From NCBI GenBank assembly GCA_009777435.1, contig WRLW01000026.1, positions 1 to 11,632 of the forward strand: DNA of 11,632 bases, in the 5' to 3' direction. Shown in pieces: positions 1 through 7,577 of this stretch (within the stretch, counting starts at the first letter, position 1; every line of letters begins with the position of its first letter). The DNA comes from Oscillospiraceae bacterium. GTDB taxonomy: Bacteria; Bacillota; Clostridia; Oscillospirales; UBA929. The notes under the pieces are model-generated. The model did no database searches. It was not told where the DNA came from and worked only from the letters and a program-made list of their open reading frames with translations. A program made the position numbers and the translations under genes.

Positions 1-335
1 AAATGGCGCGCGAAAGCCATCATTGTCGTGCCGGAATCCAAGAATATCGAGCGCACATCCCCCAGCAGCTCAACCGCCGCCGCCGCCAGCGCGTTTTTTA
101 TGTGGGCGTTTTCACCCTCGCGCTCGGAATACCGCGCCTCCGGCTGGAATAGATACTGCCTGTTAACGCGGGCCTTGCCGTGACTGCGCAAAATCGCCCC
201 GGCCCGCTCCCAGTGGGCGAGGTCGCGCCGTATGGTTTTAGGCGTAAAGCCCGGAAATTGATTAAACAGCTGTTCGGTGCCGACCTCGCCGTGGGCCTGT
301 ATATATTCCAGCACGGCGGCCCTGCGCTCGATCAT
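1..335 (-). CDS. DeoR-family transcriptional regulator, N-terminal part (C-terminus beyond the window)
   Basis: The 111 visible codons, read leftward, encode an N-terminal winged helix-turn-helix. Residues about 3-50 include the recognition segment TPKTIRRDL, typical of DeoR-family repressors, followed by a wing (AGAILRSHGKARV). Near the window edge, IFLDSGTTMMAFAR matches the start of the DeoR sensor domain, whose Asp-Ser-Gly-Thr-Thr loop resembles the phosphosugar-binding loop of ribose-5-phosphate isomerase-like folds. Family members are usually about 250 residues, so somewhat over half is missing. Two in-frame ATGs exist, at 341 and 335. The GGGGG tract of the Shine-Dalgarno (343-347 on the plus strand) is only 1 nt from the first but about 7 nt from the second, so 335 is preferred. 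It diverges from the fucI operon, which suggests it represses that operon and is released by a phosphorylated sugar such as L-fuculose-1-phosphate. The effector is inference. Confidence 0.87.
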   Translation of the reverse strand, partial: MIERRAAVLEYIQAHGEVGTEQLFNQFPGFTPKTIRRDLAHWERAGAILRSHGKARVNRQYLFQPEARYSEREGENAHIKNALAAAAVELLGDVRSIFLDSGTTMMAFARH

Positions 336-360
336 ATCCATACCCCCAAGTCTTTAGCTT

Positions 361-389
361 AGTTTAGCACAGCTGCCCATATGCCGCAA
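361..389 (-). promoter_or_regulatory. Promoter of the DeoR-family regulator
   Basis: On the minus strand, TTGCGG (384-389) and TAAACT (361-366) are separated by 17 bp and lie 20-25 bp upstream of the start codon region. This fits a sigma-A-type promoter with a short leader. Both boxes are partial matches to consensus, so the call is moderate. Confidence 0.5.
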
Positions 390-413
390 GCCGGCGGACA
401 AAATAAACCTTGC

Positions 414-431
414 TGTGTCCATATGGACACA
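414..431. promoter_or_regulatory. 18-bp perfect palindrome, candidate operator
   Basis: TGTGTCC-ATAT-GGACACA is a perfect 18-bp palindrome in the divergent intergenic region. It lies 25 bp upstream of the regulator's -35 box and 31 bp upstream of the fuc operon's -35 box. Its position between the two promoters and its perfect symmetry suggest a dimeric regulator binding site; the adjacent DeoR-family protein is the obvious candidate. It does not fit the CRP (TGTGA-N6-TCACA) or CcpA cre consensus. Confidence 0.55.
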
Positions 432-452
432 CGAGGGTAAGAATTATTCCGC

Positions 453-466
453 TCAAATTCATTTGA
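453..466. promoter_or_regulatory. Inverted repeat overlapping the fuc operon -35 box, candidate repressor operator
   Basis: TCAAAT-TC-ATTTGA is a perfect 6-2-6 inverted repeat whose right half runs into the TTGACC -35 element at 463-468. A protein bound here would block RNA polymerase at the fuc promoter. It is unlike the 18-bp palindrome upstream, so the two may bind different regulators. Assignment to the DeoR protein is inference. Confidence 0.45.
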
Positions 467-491
467 CCGCGCGGCCCGCGTTTGATAAAAT
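463..491 (+). promoter_or_regulatory. Promoter of the fucI operon
   Basis: TTGACC (463-468) and TAAAAT (486-491) are separated by 17 bp, each matching the sigma-A consensus at five of six positions. A start near 498 would give a leader of about 40 nt before the fucI ATG at 537. Confidence 0.65.
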
Positions 492-536
492 GATTTCGTT
501 CACCGCGTCGGGAATAAAAAAGAGAGGCGGGACGTT

Positions 537-2297
537 ATGGAATATCCCAAGATCGGCATCCGTCCGGCTATAGACGGCCGCTGGGGCGGTATACGGGAGT
601 CTCTTGAGCGGCAGACAATGGGCATGGCGCGCGCGGCCGCGAGGCTTATAAGTGAAAACCTTTTCTATGCCGACGGCACGCCTGTCCAATGCGTTATAGC
701 GGATTCGACCATCGGCGGCGGCGCCGAGGCGGGTGCCTGCGCCGTGAAATTCTCCAAAGAAAACGTCGTCGGCACGCTGACGGTGACGCCGTGCTGGTGC
801 TACGGCAGCGAGACCATGGATCTCTCCTCCGACACGGTAAAGGCCGTGTGGGGGTTTAACGGCACTGAGAGACCGGGCGCCGTATACCTTGCCGCCGTAT
901 TGGCGGCGCACGCGCAGCGCGGCCTGCCCGCGTTCGGCATATACGGGCGCGACGTGCAGGACTCGGGCGACGCCTCCGTGCCGGAGGACGTGAGGGAAAA
1001 GATACTGCGCTTCGCCAGAGCGGCCGCGGCCGTCGGGCAGATGAAAAACAAGGCTTATGTGGGGCTTGGCTCGGTCTCTATGGGTATCGCCGGCTCCTTC
1101 TGCGACCCGGCGTTTTTCCAGAAGTATCTGGGCATGAGGGCCGAATGGGTGGACATGACCGAAATCCTGCGCCGCGTGGATCTGGGCGTGTTCGACCGGG
1201 ATGAATTCAAAAAAGCCCTCGCCTGGACAAAGGAGCGCTGCGAGGAGGGCTTCGACCCCAACAGGGAGGAAAAGCGCTTCACCCGCGAGCAAAAGGACGA
1301 ACAGTGGGAATTCGCGGTCAAGATGACGCTTATCGTAAAGGATATCTTACTCGGCAACCCAAAGCTGGCCGAGATAGGCTTCCACGAGGAGGCGCTTGGA
1401 AGAAACGCCGTCGCCGGCGGCTTCCAGGGGCAGCGCATGTGGACGGATCACAAGCCGAACGGCGACTTCACCGAAGCCATCCTGACCTCCACCTTCGACT
1501 GGAACGGTAAAAAACGCCCGACCATTCTGGCCACCGAGAATGACGGCCTTAACGGGGTGTCCATGTTGTTCACGCATTTGATGGACGGCGCGGCCTCGGT
1601 TTTTGCCGACGTGCGGACGTATTGGAGCCCCGAGGCCGTGGAGCGCGTCACAGGCTGGAAGCCGGACGGCAAGACTAAGGACGGGTTTATCCACCTCATC
1701 AACTCCGGCGCGGCGGCTCTGGACGGCAGCGGCGGCGCCAAAAACCAAAAGGGCGAGAGCGTCATGAAGCCTTGGTGGGATATGACGGACAAGGACATTG
1801 ACGCCTGCCTGAAGAAAACCAAATGGTGCCCCGCCAACAACGACTACTTCCGGGGCGGCGGCTTCTCGTCCAAATTTGAAACCGAGGGCGTCATGCCCGT
1901 GACCATGCTGCGCTTGAATATGATTGACGGGCTTGGCCCCGTTATGCAGATTGCCGAGGGCTACACCGTGGATTTACCCGAAAAAGTCAACCACGCGCTG
2001 CTGTACAGGACAGACCCGGCGTGGCCGTCAACATGGTTCGCGCCCATACTGACCGGCAAGGGCGCTTTTACCGACGTATACGGCGTGATGGCCAACTGGG
2101 GCGCGAACCACGGCGCGTTCTGCCACGGGCACAAGGGCGCCGATCTGATAACCCTTTGCTCAATGCTCCGCATCCCGGTCTCCATGCACAACGTGGACAC
2201 GGTATTCCGCCCGCATGTCTGGTCGGCGTTCGGCACGGCGGACGGCGAAGGGGCCGACTACCGGGCCTGCCGGGCATACGGGCCGCTGTATAAGTAA
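537..2297 (+). CDS. fucI: L-fucose isomerase
   Basis: This enzyme interconverts L-fucose and L-fuculose (and D-arabinose and D-ribulose) in the cytoplasm, using a divalent metal, usually Mn2+. The 586 residues align along their whole length with E. coli FucI (591 residues), as I recall that sequence. Shared blocks include PKIGIRP at 4-10, TVTPCWCYGSET, WGFNGTERPGAVYLAA, SLERQTM, FDWNG, TYWSPEA and a C-terminal YRAC-x-x-YGPLYK. The metal and catalytic residues known in the E. coli enzyme (Glu337, Asp361, His528) correspond to Glu334 (ATEND), Asp358 (FADVRTYW) and His525 (WGANHG), a constant offset of three, so the enzyme should be active. A purine-rich ribosome binding site (about 523-530) precedes the ATG. 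It is the first gene of its operon. No fuculokinase, fuculose-phosphate aldolase or fucose permease is visible in the window, so the rest of the pathway must lie elsewhere. Confidence 0.97.
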   Translation: MEYPKIGIRPAIDGRWGGIRESLERQTMGMARAAARLISENLFYADGTPVQCVIADSTIGGGAEAGACAVKFSKENVVGTLTVTPCWCYGSETMDLSSDTVKAVWGFNGTERPGAVYLAAVLAAHAQRGLPAFGIYGRDVQDSGDASVPEDVREKILRFARAAAAVGQMKNKAYVGLGSVSMGIAGSFCDPAFFQKYLGMRAEWVDMTEILRRVDLGVFDRDEFKKALAWTKERCEEGFDPNREEKRFTREQKDEQWEFAVKMTLIVKDILLGNPKLAEIGFHEEALGRNAVAGGFQGQRMWTDHKPNGDFTEAILTSTFDWNGKKRPTILATENDGLNGVSMLFTHLMDGAASVFADVRTYWSPEAVERVTGWKPDGKTKDGFIHLINSGAAALDGSGGAKNQKGESVMKPWWDMTDKDIDACLKKTKWCPANNDYFRGGGFSSKFETEGVMPVTMLRLNMIDGLGPVMQIAEGYTVDLPEKVNHALLYRTDPAWPSTWFAPILTGKGAFTDVYGVMANWGANHGAFCHGHKGADLITLCSMLRIPVSMHNVDTVFRPHVWSAFGTADGEGADYRACRAYGPLYK

Positions 2298-3421
2298 TGG
2301 GAGGCGGCGTAACCGTACAGATATACACGGGCGGCTTCGATTCGGCGCCGGAGCCTCTTGATATCCCGTCGATACTGAAAAAGCTCGAAAAAATCCGCCA
2401 AAGGGCAAATATCGCGGGCGTCATGATCGGCTGGAGCCCAAATGCCGATATCGGCGCTATCGCGGGCTTTCTCAGGCGGCACGGAATCGGCGTATATCTG
2501 TGGCTCCCGGTGTTTTCAGGCTGGGACGGGCTATCCCCGCTTATGGGCGGGCAGGGGCGTCCCGCAGAGCAGGGGTATCTGGCCGAGAAGGGCGAGAGAT
2601 TCGATTTCGGCTGTCCGGCAAACCCGGAAAACGTCCGGCATGTCATACGGATATTTGAGGAGCGTTACGCCGCCGGGCCGTATGACGGCATTTTTCTGGA
2701 CAAGATACGCTTCCCCAGCTTTATAAGCGGCATACAGCCCGTTTTGACCTGCTTCTGCCCCCACTGCCGCCCGCTTCACGGTATATCGGAGCGTTTCGAG
2801 CCGCGCGGCGGCGAGAACCCGCTGGGCATCACAGCGTATGAGGGTCTCCGCTATACCTTGGCCGACGAGGCCCTCGCGGGCCTGTTTGCCTACAAGTCGG
2901 AGGCCGTTACCGCGTCCGCCGCCGTTTTGTCCGGGTATTTCCGCAAACGCGGCTATAAGGTGGGGCTTGACCTGTTCGCGCCCTTCCTGTCGTATTTCGT
3001 GGGGCAGGATTACGGGAAGCTGGCCCCATACGCCGATTTTATCAAGCCCATGTTTTACAGGAAAACCAACGCGCCCGCCGGCATACCCTTTGAGCTTGAC
3101 ATGTACGCGGCCGCGTTCGGCGGCAGTCCGCAAGAGATCGAGGGCCGCGGGCGTTATCTGTTGAAAACGCTGCAAACCTCCGGGATCGGCATGGATTTCA
3201 TCAACCGCGAGATCGCCGGGATACGCGAAATCGCCGGGGACGTGAAGCTCTACGCCGGCATTGAGGTCAATTATCACGAGCGCGTGGCGCCTGTCACCGC
3301 GCGGTACATACAGGAGAATGTAACAGGCATAAAAAACGCGGACGGCATAGCCCTGTCCTGGGATCTATGCTCCACCCCCGGCCAGAACCTTGACGCGGCG
3401 CTCATGTATATAAAGCAATAG
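2297..3421 (+). CDS. Putative glycoside-hydrolase-like TIM-barrel protein, function unknown
   Basis: The 374 residues resemble the loosely defined glycoside-hydrolase-like TIM-barrel groups rather than any characterised CAZy family I can name. Visible features are the strand-like start VTVQIYTGG, GVYLWLPVF (65-73), a YDGIFLDKIRFPSF segment (129-142) with Asp135 at a strand end, a FCPHCRP cysteine motif (153-159; Cys152 also precedes it), VGLDLFAPF (222-230), DFIKPMFY (247-254), YAGIEVNY (319-326) with Glu323, and ALSWDLCSTP (352-361). Asp135, Asp225, Glu323 and Asp356 are candidate catalytic acids. There is no signal peptide or membrane segment, so it should act in the cytoplasm. Its ATG overlaps the fucI stop codon (TAATG), which implies translational coupling and near-equal expression. 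A role in releasing or processing fucose from imported oligosaccharides is a guess from context. Confidence 0.72.
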   Translation: MGGGVTVQIYTGGFDSAPEPLDIPSILKKLEKIRQRANIAGVMIGWSPNADIGAIAGFLRRHGIGVYLWLPVFSGWDGLSPLMGGQGRPAEQGYLAEKGERFDFGCPANPENVRHVIRIFEERYAAGPYDGIFLDKIRFPSFISGIQPVLTCFCPHCRPLHGISERFEPRGGENPLGITAYEGLRYTLADEALAGLFAYKSEAVTASAAVLSGYFRKRGYKVGLDLFAPFLSYFVGQDYGKLAPYADFIKPMFYRKTNAPAGIPFELDMYAAAFGGSPQEIEGRGRYLLKTLQTSGIGMDFINREIAGIREIAGDVKLYAGIEVNYHERVAPVTARYIQENVTGIKNADGIALSWDLCSTPGQNLDAALMYIKQ

Positions 3422-3464
3422 CCCGCTCTCCCGAGGCGCAGGAAGGTTAGAAAGGACAGTCAAT

Positions 3465-4142
3465 ATGTTTAACGGTTTTTCACAGCGCACCATAGACTTT
3501 ATGTGGAACCTCCGCCTGAACAACGAGAAAGCGTGGTTCGAGGCGCACAAGGAGGATTTCAGGCGTGACTTTCAGACCCCGGTAAAGACCTTGGGGCAGG
3601 AGGTATTTGGGCTGATAACGGCCGATTACCCCGACCACGGCTTTATCCACAAGCTTTCGCGCATATACAAAGACGCCCGGCGCGTACGCGGCGGCGAGCC
3701 GTACAGGTGCAGCCTGTGGTTTTCCATCGAGCGCCCCAGCGAGGAATGGACTTCCACCCCCGTATTCTGGTTTGAGCTGTCTCCCGAGAGCTGGAGCTAT
3801 GGGTTAGGATACTATCAGGCAAGGCCGTCCACCATGGCAAAGCTGCGGGCGCGCATCGACCGCGACCCGAAGAAATTTGAAGCGCTCATAGCCCCGCTCG
3901 AAAAACAGGATGAGTTTGTGCTTGACGGTGAGGAATACGCCCGCAAAAAAGAAGCGCCGACGGCCAAGACCGCCGCGTGGTACAACAGGAAGTCCCCGTC
4001 CCTTATGCATCTGAGCGGCCACGGCGAGGAGCTGTTCTCCTCTGAGCTGACCGGCCGGCTTATCAGCGGGTATAAGTTTCTGATGCCGTTTTATGATTTT
4101 TTCATAACATTGGATTCCGACCCCGACCCTGAACGGCCATAG
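3465..4142 (+). CDS. DUF2461 family protein
   Basis: The 225-residue length and the N-terminal pattern are those of the DUF2461 (TIGR02453) family. The segment TIDFMWNLRLNNEKAWFEAH (9-28) contains the family's Asn-Asn and Trp-Phe-x-x-His signature, and KLSRIYKDARRVRGGEPY (63-80) matches the conserved arginine-rich RIxRDxRF-like block. The function of the family is not established. A ribosome binding site (AAAGGA, about 9 nt before the ATG) is present. The gene follows its upstream neighbour by 43 nt with no terminator visible between them, so it is probably the last gene of the fuc operon. Its stop lies 22 nt from the converging response regulator stop. No link to fucose chemistry is evident, so it may simply be carried along. 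Confidence 0.85.
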   Translation: MFNGFSQRTIDFMWNLRLNNEKAWFEAHKEDFRRDFQTPVKTLGQEVFGLITADYPDHGFIHKLSRIYKDARRVRGGEPYRCSLWFSIERPSEEWTSTPVFWFELSPESWSYGLGYYQARPSTMAKLRARIDRDPKKFEALIAPLEKQDEFVLDGEEYARKKEAPTAKTAAWYNRKSPSLMHLSGHGEELFSSELTGRLISGYKFLMPFYDFFITLDSDPDPERP

Positions 4143-4164
4143 GCGGCCGTAAAGCCGTACGCTC

Positions 4165-5766
4165 TTACCTCGGTTTGTTTTTCAGCCGCTTGCGGTATTC
4201 GCTTGGCGTCACGCCCATATAGCGCTTGAAAATTTTCGCGAAGTAATACGCGTTTTCAAAGCTGAGCGTGTCGCTCACCTGCCCGATCAGGCAATTTTCA
4301 CTCTTTAACAGCTCACAGGCTTTTTGGATCTTGCAGCCGTTGACGAAATCCATAAAATTCTCGCCGCAGTGCTTTTTATATATGGCCGAAAGATACCCCG
4401 CGGAAAGGCATACATGGCCGGCCGTTTCATACAGGGTTATGCGCTTGTTGATGTTCTCATAGACATATAGCTTAACCTGCTCTATGACCTCGCCGTGGCG
4501 GGATGTTCCGGGCTGCAGCGCCGACTGCAGCTCGTTTTTTACGGCCGCCAGAAAGCGGACGACGCTCTCCCTTGTGGACAGGCGCCTGATTTGCTCGTAG
4601 CCCGCGGCGGAATTGGAAAACATGGTGTTATCCGGTAATGCGGCGAGGGTCTCGCAGATGGTGAAATAAAGCTCGGTACACAGCCAAAACGCGTGTGATT
4701 TTTCATGCGGCACATGCTCTACGCGCGCTATCGCGCGCTCAAGAAGGGCGGCGCAGCCCGTGGCGTTTCTGCCGTTAAGCTCTTTTTTCAGGGTGCCCGA
4801 AATTCCGCTCAGCCCGAGCGGGACATATTTTATCTCCGGCATATCACCGTAGCGGATAAACCGCGTCCCCGTCAGGTAAAAATAATTGAGCATGGCAAAA
4901 ATCTGCTCCCGGCATTCGCGCAGCCCCTCCTTGCCCGACAGCGCGTCGGTCACAAGGATGCAAGGCTCGATTCCCGTGATGTCCGACGACGCTGACACAA
5001 GCTTCTTATAAAAAACGCCGAACTTTTCCCCGCGCGCCGCCGTATCGCCGCCCCAGACCAAAACCAAGACCTGCGGGCTTTGTGAATCCAAAACGGCGCA
5101 GATAATATTTGTAAAACAGTTCTTCGCGATCTCTTCGACGACTTCCCGCTCCCAGTAGAACAGCTCGTCAAAATCACAAGGCCCCGGATTTCGCGCCGAA
5201 AAATATTCGGGATATACAAAATGCACGGAGAGCAGAACATACCTGTCCAGAACGCCCGCCCTGCCCATAATCTGCTCCGGTTCGGCGGGGAAATCCTGCA
5301 TAAGCAGCCTAAGATTTTCGGATAAAAGCTGCTCCCGGCTGATCTGCTTAACGCCCTGCTCAAACCGGAAATCCTTTTCGGTCTGCCTTTTGCCCGACTC
5401 CTGCTTCGCTTTCACGAGGCTCTCGCGCAGCGTGCCGGAGTCAAGCTGCGCTTTTATAAGATAATCCGCGGCGTTAAAGCGCAGGCTTTCGCGCACAAGC
5501 TCAAATTCCTGCAAATTAGTCAGCATTACGAACACGATTTCGGGATAAGCCTCGACCGTATGCTTCAGCAGCTCGATACCGTCCATAACCGGCATATTGA
5601 TATCGGCTATAACAATATCGGGCTGTAAAAGCTCAATAGCCTCAAGCGCCTGCTTGCCGTTGCGGGCGTCGCCCACAAGCTCGCAGTTCTCCGCGTTCCA
5701 GTCCAAAAGGGTTTTGATACCGGCGAGAATCAGCGGCTCGTCGTCAACCAGCAGTACCTTATACAT
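4165..5766 (-). CDS. AraC-type response regulator (YesN-like)
   Basis: This 533-residue DNA-binding response regulator is the partner of the kinase upstream. Residues 1-120 form a receiver domain with acidic residues Asp8/Asp9, phosphoacceptor Asp55 (IADINMPVMDG), Thr83 and Lys105. A middle region of about 300 residues shows no recognisable motif, as is common in YesN-like proteins. Residues 425-533 form an AraC-type double helix-turn-helix, including ITLYETAGHVCLSAGYLSAIYKK and the classic closing FKRYMGVTPSEYRK. The reading frame stays open to an ATG at 5826, but the start at 5766 is chosen because the conserved MYKVLLVDDEP begins there and AAGGAGG lies 6 nt upstream. That start overlaps the kinase stop by 8 nt (ATGTATAA), indicating coupled translation. 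The likely target is the divergent transporter operon. Confidence 0.95.
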   Translation of the reverse strand: MYKVLLVDDEPLILAGIKTLLDWNAENCELVGDARNGKQALEAIELLQPDIVIADINMPVMDGIELLKHTVEAYPEIVFVMLTNLQEFELVRESLRFNAADYLIKAQLDSGTLRESLVKAKQESGKRQTEKDFRFEQGVKQISREQLLSENLRLLMQDFPAEPEQIMGRAGVLDRYVLLSVHFVYPEYFSARNPGPCDFDELFYWEREVVEEIAKNCFTNIICAVLDSQSPQVLVLVWGGDTAARGEKFGVFYKKLVSASSDITGIEPCILVTDALSGKEGLRECREQIFAMLNYFYLTGTRFIRYGDMPEIKYVPLGLSGISGTLKKELNGRNATGCAALLERAIARVEHVPHEKSHAFWLCTELYFTICETLAALPDNTMFSNSAAGYEQIRRLSTRESVVRFLAAVKNELQSALQPGTSRHGEVIEQVKLYVYENINKRITLYETAGHVCLSAGYLSAIYKKHCGENFMDFVNGCKIQKACELLKSENCLIGQVSDTLSFENAYYFAKIFKRYMGVTPSEYRKRLKNKPR

Positions 5767-7495
5767 CCCGCGCCTCCTTCCTGATACGAACGGTGGCGCG
5801 GGTAAATTTACCCGGCTCGCTTTCATATGAAAGCCCGCACTCTTTGCCGTAAACGAGCTTTAGCCGCTCGTCTACATTTGAGACCCCGATACCCGCCATC
5901 CCCTTGGGATGCGGGTTTTGCGGCGAGGCGAAAAGCGCCGCTATCTCATCGGGCGACATGCCTATGCCGTTATCCTCCACAAAAATCAGTAAGTAATCGC
6001 CGTCCTCGGCCGCCTCCACGCTGATTCCGCCGCATTCGCCCTTGGGGACTATCCCGTGGAATATCGCGTTCTCAACCAGCGGCTGCAGCGAAAACTTTAC
6101 GATAAGAAAATCGCGCAGGCGCGCGGGTACGCAGTCTTTGAATTCCAGCAGCTCCATAAAACGCACGGACTGGGTGTCCATATAGTCTTTGAGCAGCGAC
6201 AGCTCCTCCTCCAGCGTTATCTTATCCCCTACTCCCTTGGCGAGATTTTTAAGAAGATTTGAGAGGCTGCGCACCGCCTTCTCGATGCCCGCGCTTTTCT
6301 GGATAACCGCCATCCAGCGGATGGAATCCAGCGTATTGTATAAAAAGTGCGGGTTCACCTGGCTCTGCAGCAGCGCTATTTCGTCATTCTTCTGCCTGTA
6401 GTGCATCTCCTCGGTTTCGCGTAAAAGGATGTTGATGCTGTCGGTCATCTCATTTACCGTCCGGCCCACGTCGGCAATCTCGTCCCCGCCCTTCTCGATA
6501 GCCGGGTCGCGGATAAATTCGTTTTCAGCCAAGCGCTTGAGCTGCCGCGTCAGCCTGTTGAGCGGCTTTGTGATGATATTTCCCAGCAGCACCGCGAAAA
6601 CAAGCGACACCGTTAACGAGGTCAGCACGATGACCACCGTTGTAAACAGTATCGCGTTCGAGTCTGCCGACAGAAACGTAACGTCTGCGCGGCTGTACAG
6701 CCTCAATCCGGCGTAGAGCAGCGGGGCGCTTTGTATCTTGTAGATGCGCCCGTCCTGCGTCAGGGTGTTTTCGTTTTTCAAGTCCTCCGGCTCAAAAGCC
6801 TCCGGCAGCCCCGCGAACCCCGCCGGAACCACATTGCCGCCCTCGTCCGCCACAAAGATGCTCCCGGGCAGATAAAGCGACAGCGTGTCGCTGATAAAAG
6901 CGCAATCCATCTCTATGTACACCCAGCCGCGCTGAACGGCGGCGGGAATCTCATAAACGCGCCTCAGCACGACCACGGAGGCCCTGCCGTCGCCGATAGA
7001 CGGCGCGAGCATGACGATTTGCTGCCAGCCGTTTTTAAGGAGCAGCTTAAAGACGTCGCTTCGCGTTACCCTGTCTACATCCGAGGTCTTGTTAAAGGCG
7101 CGCGCCACGGCCTGAGCGCGCACACCGCTGTCATTAAAGGCTATCAGGCGCGTCACATACCGCTCGACAGCCGAATGCGCGCCGAGGTATCTCTGCAAAG
7201 CGTTCTGCGCCCGCAGTACAGTCCGCGTTTGTTCGACCGTCTGCATCCGCTCGTTTCGCATACCGCGCGCCACGTCAAGGTCATAGGCGCAAAGGCTTCC
7301 CAGCGACGACAGCTCCTCCAGACCCGAATTGAGACGGGTCTGCACCGTTTGCAGGTTCAGGATGTCTATATTATCGGCCTTCTCGGTTATGATTCCGGCC
7401 AGATAACTGTAAAGATAGACATTACTCAGCACGCCGACTGTCAATACGCAAGCGGCGGAAGAAAGTATGATCTTAAATTTCAGGCTTTTAGGCAT
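5759..7495 (-). CDS. Sensor histidine kinase, YesM-like (HPK7/His_kinase type)
   Basis: This 578-residue membrane kinase has a first transmembrane segment at about 8-34 and an extracytoplasmic sensor region at about 35-280. A second transmembrane segment follows at about 281-307, then a HAMP linker to about 360. The phosphoacceptor block LLQSQVNPHFLYNTLDSIRW has His383. The C-terminal ATPase domain shows the N box PLVENAIFHG (472-481), the G1 box EDNGIGM (507-513) and the G2 box GIGVSN (535-540). This is the layout of the YesM group, which in Bacillota commonly senses oligosaccharides, often via the neighbouring binding protein. The ligand cannot be read from the sequence. A GGAGGG ribosome binding site lies about 5 nt upstream of the ATG at 7495. 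It is transcribed with the response regulator and diverges from the sugar importer. Confidence 0.95.
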   Translation of the reverse strand: MPKSLKFKIILSSAACVLTVGVLSNVYLYSYLAGIITEKADNIDILNLQTVQTRLNSGLEELSSLGSLCAYDLDVARGMRNERMQTVEQTRTVLRAQNALQRYLGAHSAVERYVTRLIAFNDSGVRAQAVARAFNKTSDVDRVTRSDVFKLLLKNGWQQIVMLAPSIGDGRASVVVLRRVYEIPAAVQRGWVYIEMDCAFISDTLSLYLPGSIFVADEGGNVVPAGFAGLPEAFEPEDLKNENTLTQDGRIYKIQSAPLLYAGLRLYSRADVTFLSADSNAILFTTVVIVLTSLTVSLVFAVLLGNIITKPLNRLTRQLKRLAENEFIRDPAIEKGGDEIADVGRTVNEMTDSINILLRETEEMHYRQKNDEIALLQSQVNPHFLYNTLDSIRWMAVIQKSAGIEKAVRSLSNLLKNLAKGVGDKITLEEELSLLKDYMDTQSVRFMELLEFKDCVPARLRDFLIVKFSLQPLVENAIFHGIVPKGECGGISVEAAEDGDYLLIFVEDNGIGMSPDEIAALFASPQNPHPKGMAGIGVSNVDERLKLVYGKECGLSYESEPGKFTRATVRIRKEARDV

Positions 7496-7522
7496 GTCCG
7501 CCCTCCGTTAACCCCCCTCTTC

Positions 7523-7551
7523 ATTATATAACACCGCGTCCGTTTCGTAAA
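7523..7551 (-). promoter_or_regulatory. Promoter of the two-component operon
   Basis: On the minus strand a perfect TATAAT (7523-7528) follows TTTACG (7546-7551, four of six consensus bases) after a 17-bp spacer. Transcription would start near 7516, about 20 nt upstream of the kinase ATG. Confidence 0.65.
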
Positions 7552-7554
7552 CGG
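7540..7554. promoter_or_regulatory. Inverted repeat over the kinase promoter -35 box
   Basis: CCGTTT-CGT-AAACGG is a perfect 6-3-6 inverted repeat that contains the -35 box of the kinase promoter. It could be an operator controlling the level of the two-component system. The regulator is unknown. Its TTCGTAAA core recurs 30 bp to the right (7574-7581), next to the first activator-like repeat. Confidence 0.4.
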
Positions 7555-7577
7555 ATTATTGAAAAATTAAAGGTTCG

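Noticed and set aside
180..362. Plus-strand open frame of 60 codons at the left edge
   Set aside because: The opposite strand encodes a clear DeoR helix-turn-helix here, and no ribosome binding site precedes the small frame.
459..1292. Antisense open frame (277 codons) opposite fucI
   Set aside because: It is a shadow of fucI, which aligns with the E. coli enzyme throughout, and it would also run across the fuc promoter.
4133..4150. ACGGCC-ATAGGC-GGCCGT inverted repeat at the end of the DUF2461 gene as a bidirectional terminator
   Set aside because: The stem is only 6 bp, spans the stop codon, and has no T-tract on either strand, so termination between the converging operons cannot be claimed.
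5767..5826. 20-residue N-terminal extension of the response regulator
   Set aside because: The receiver domain begins at MYKVLLVDD with an ideal Shine-Dalgarno in front; the extension would only lengthen the overlap with the kinase.
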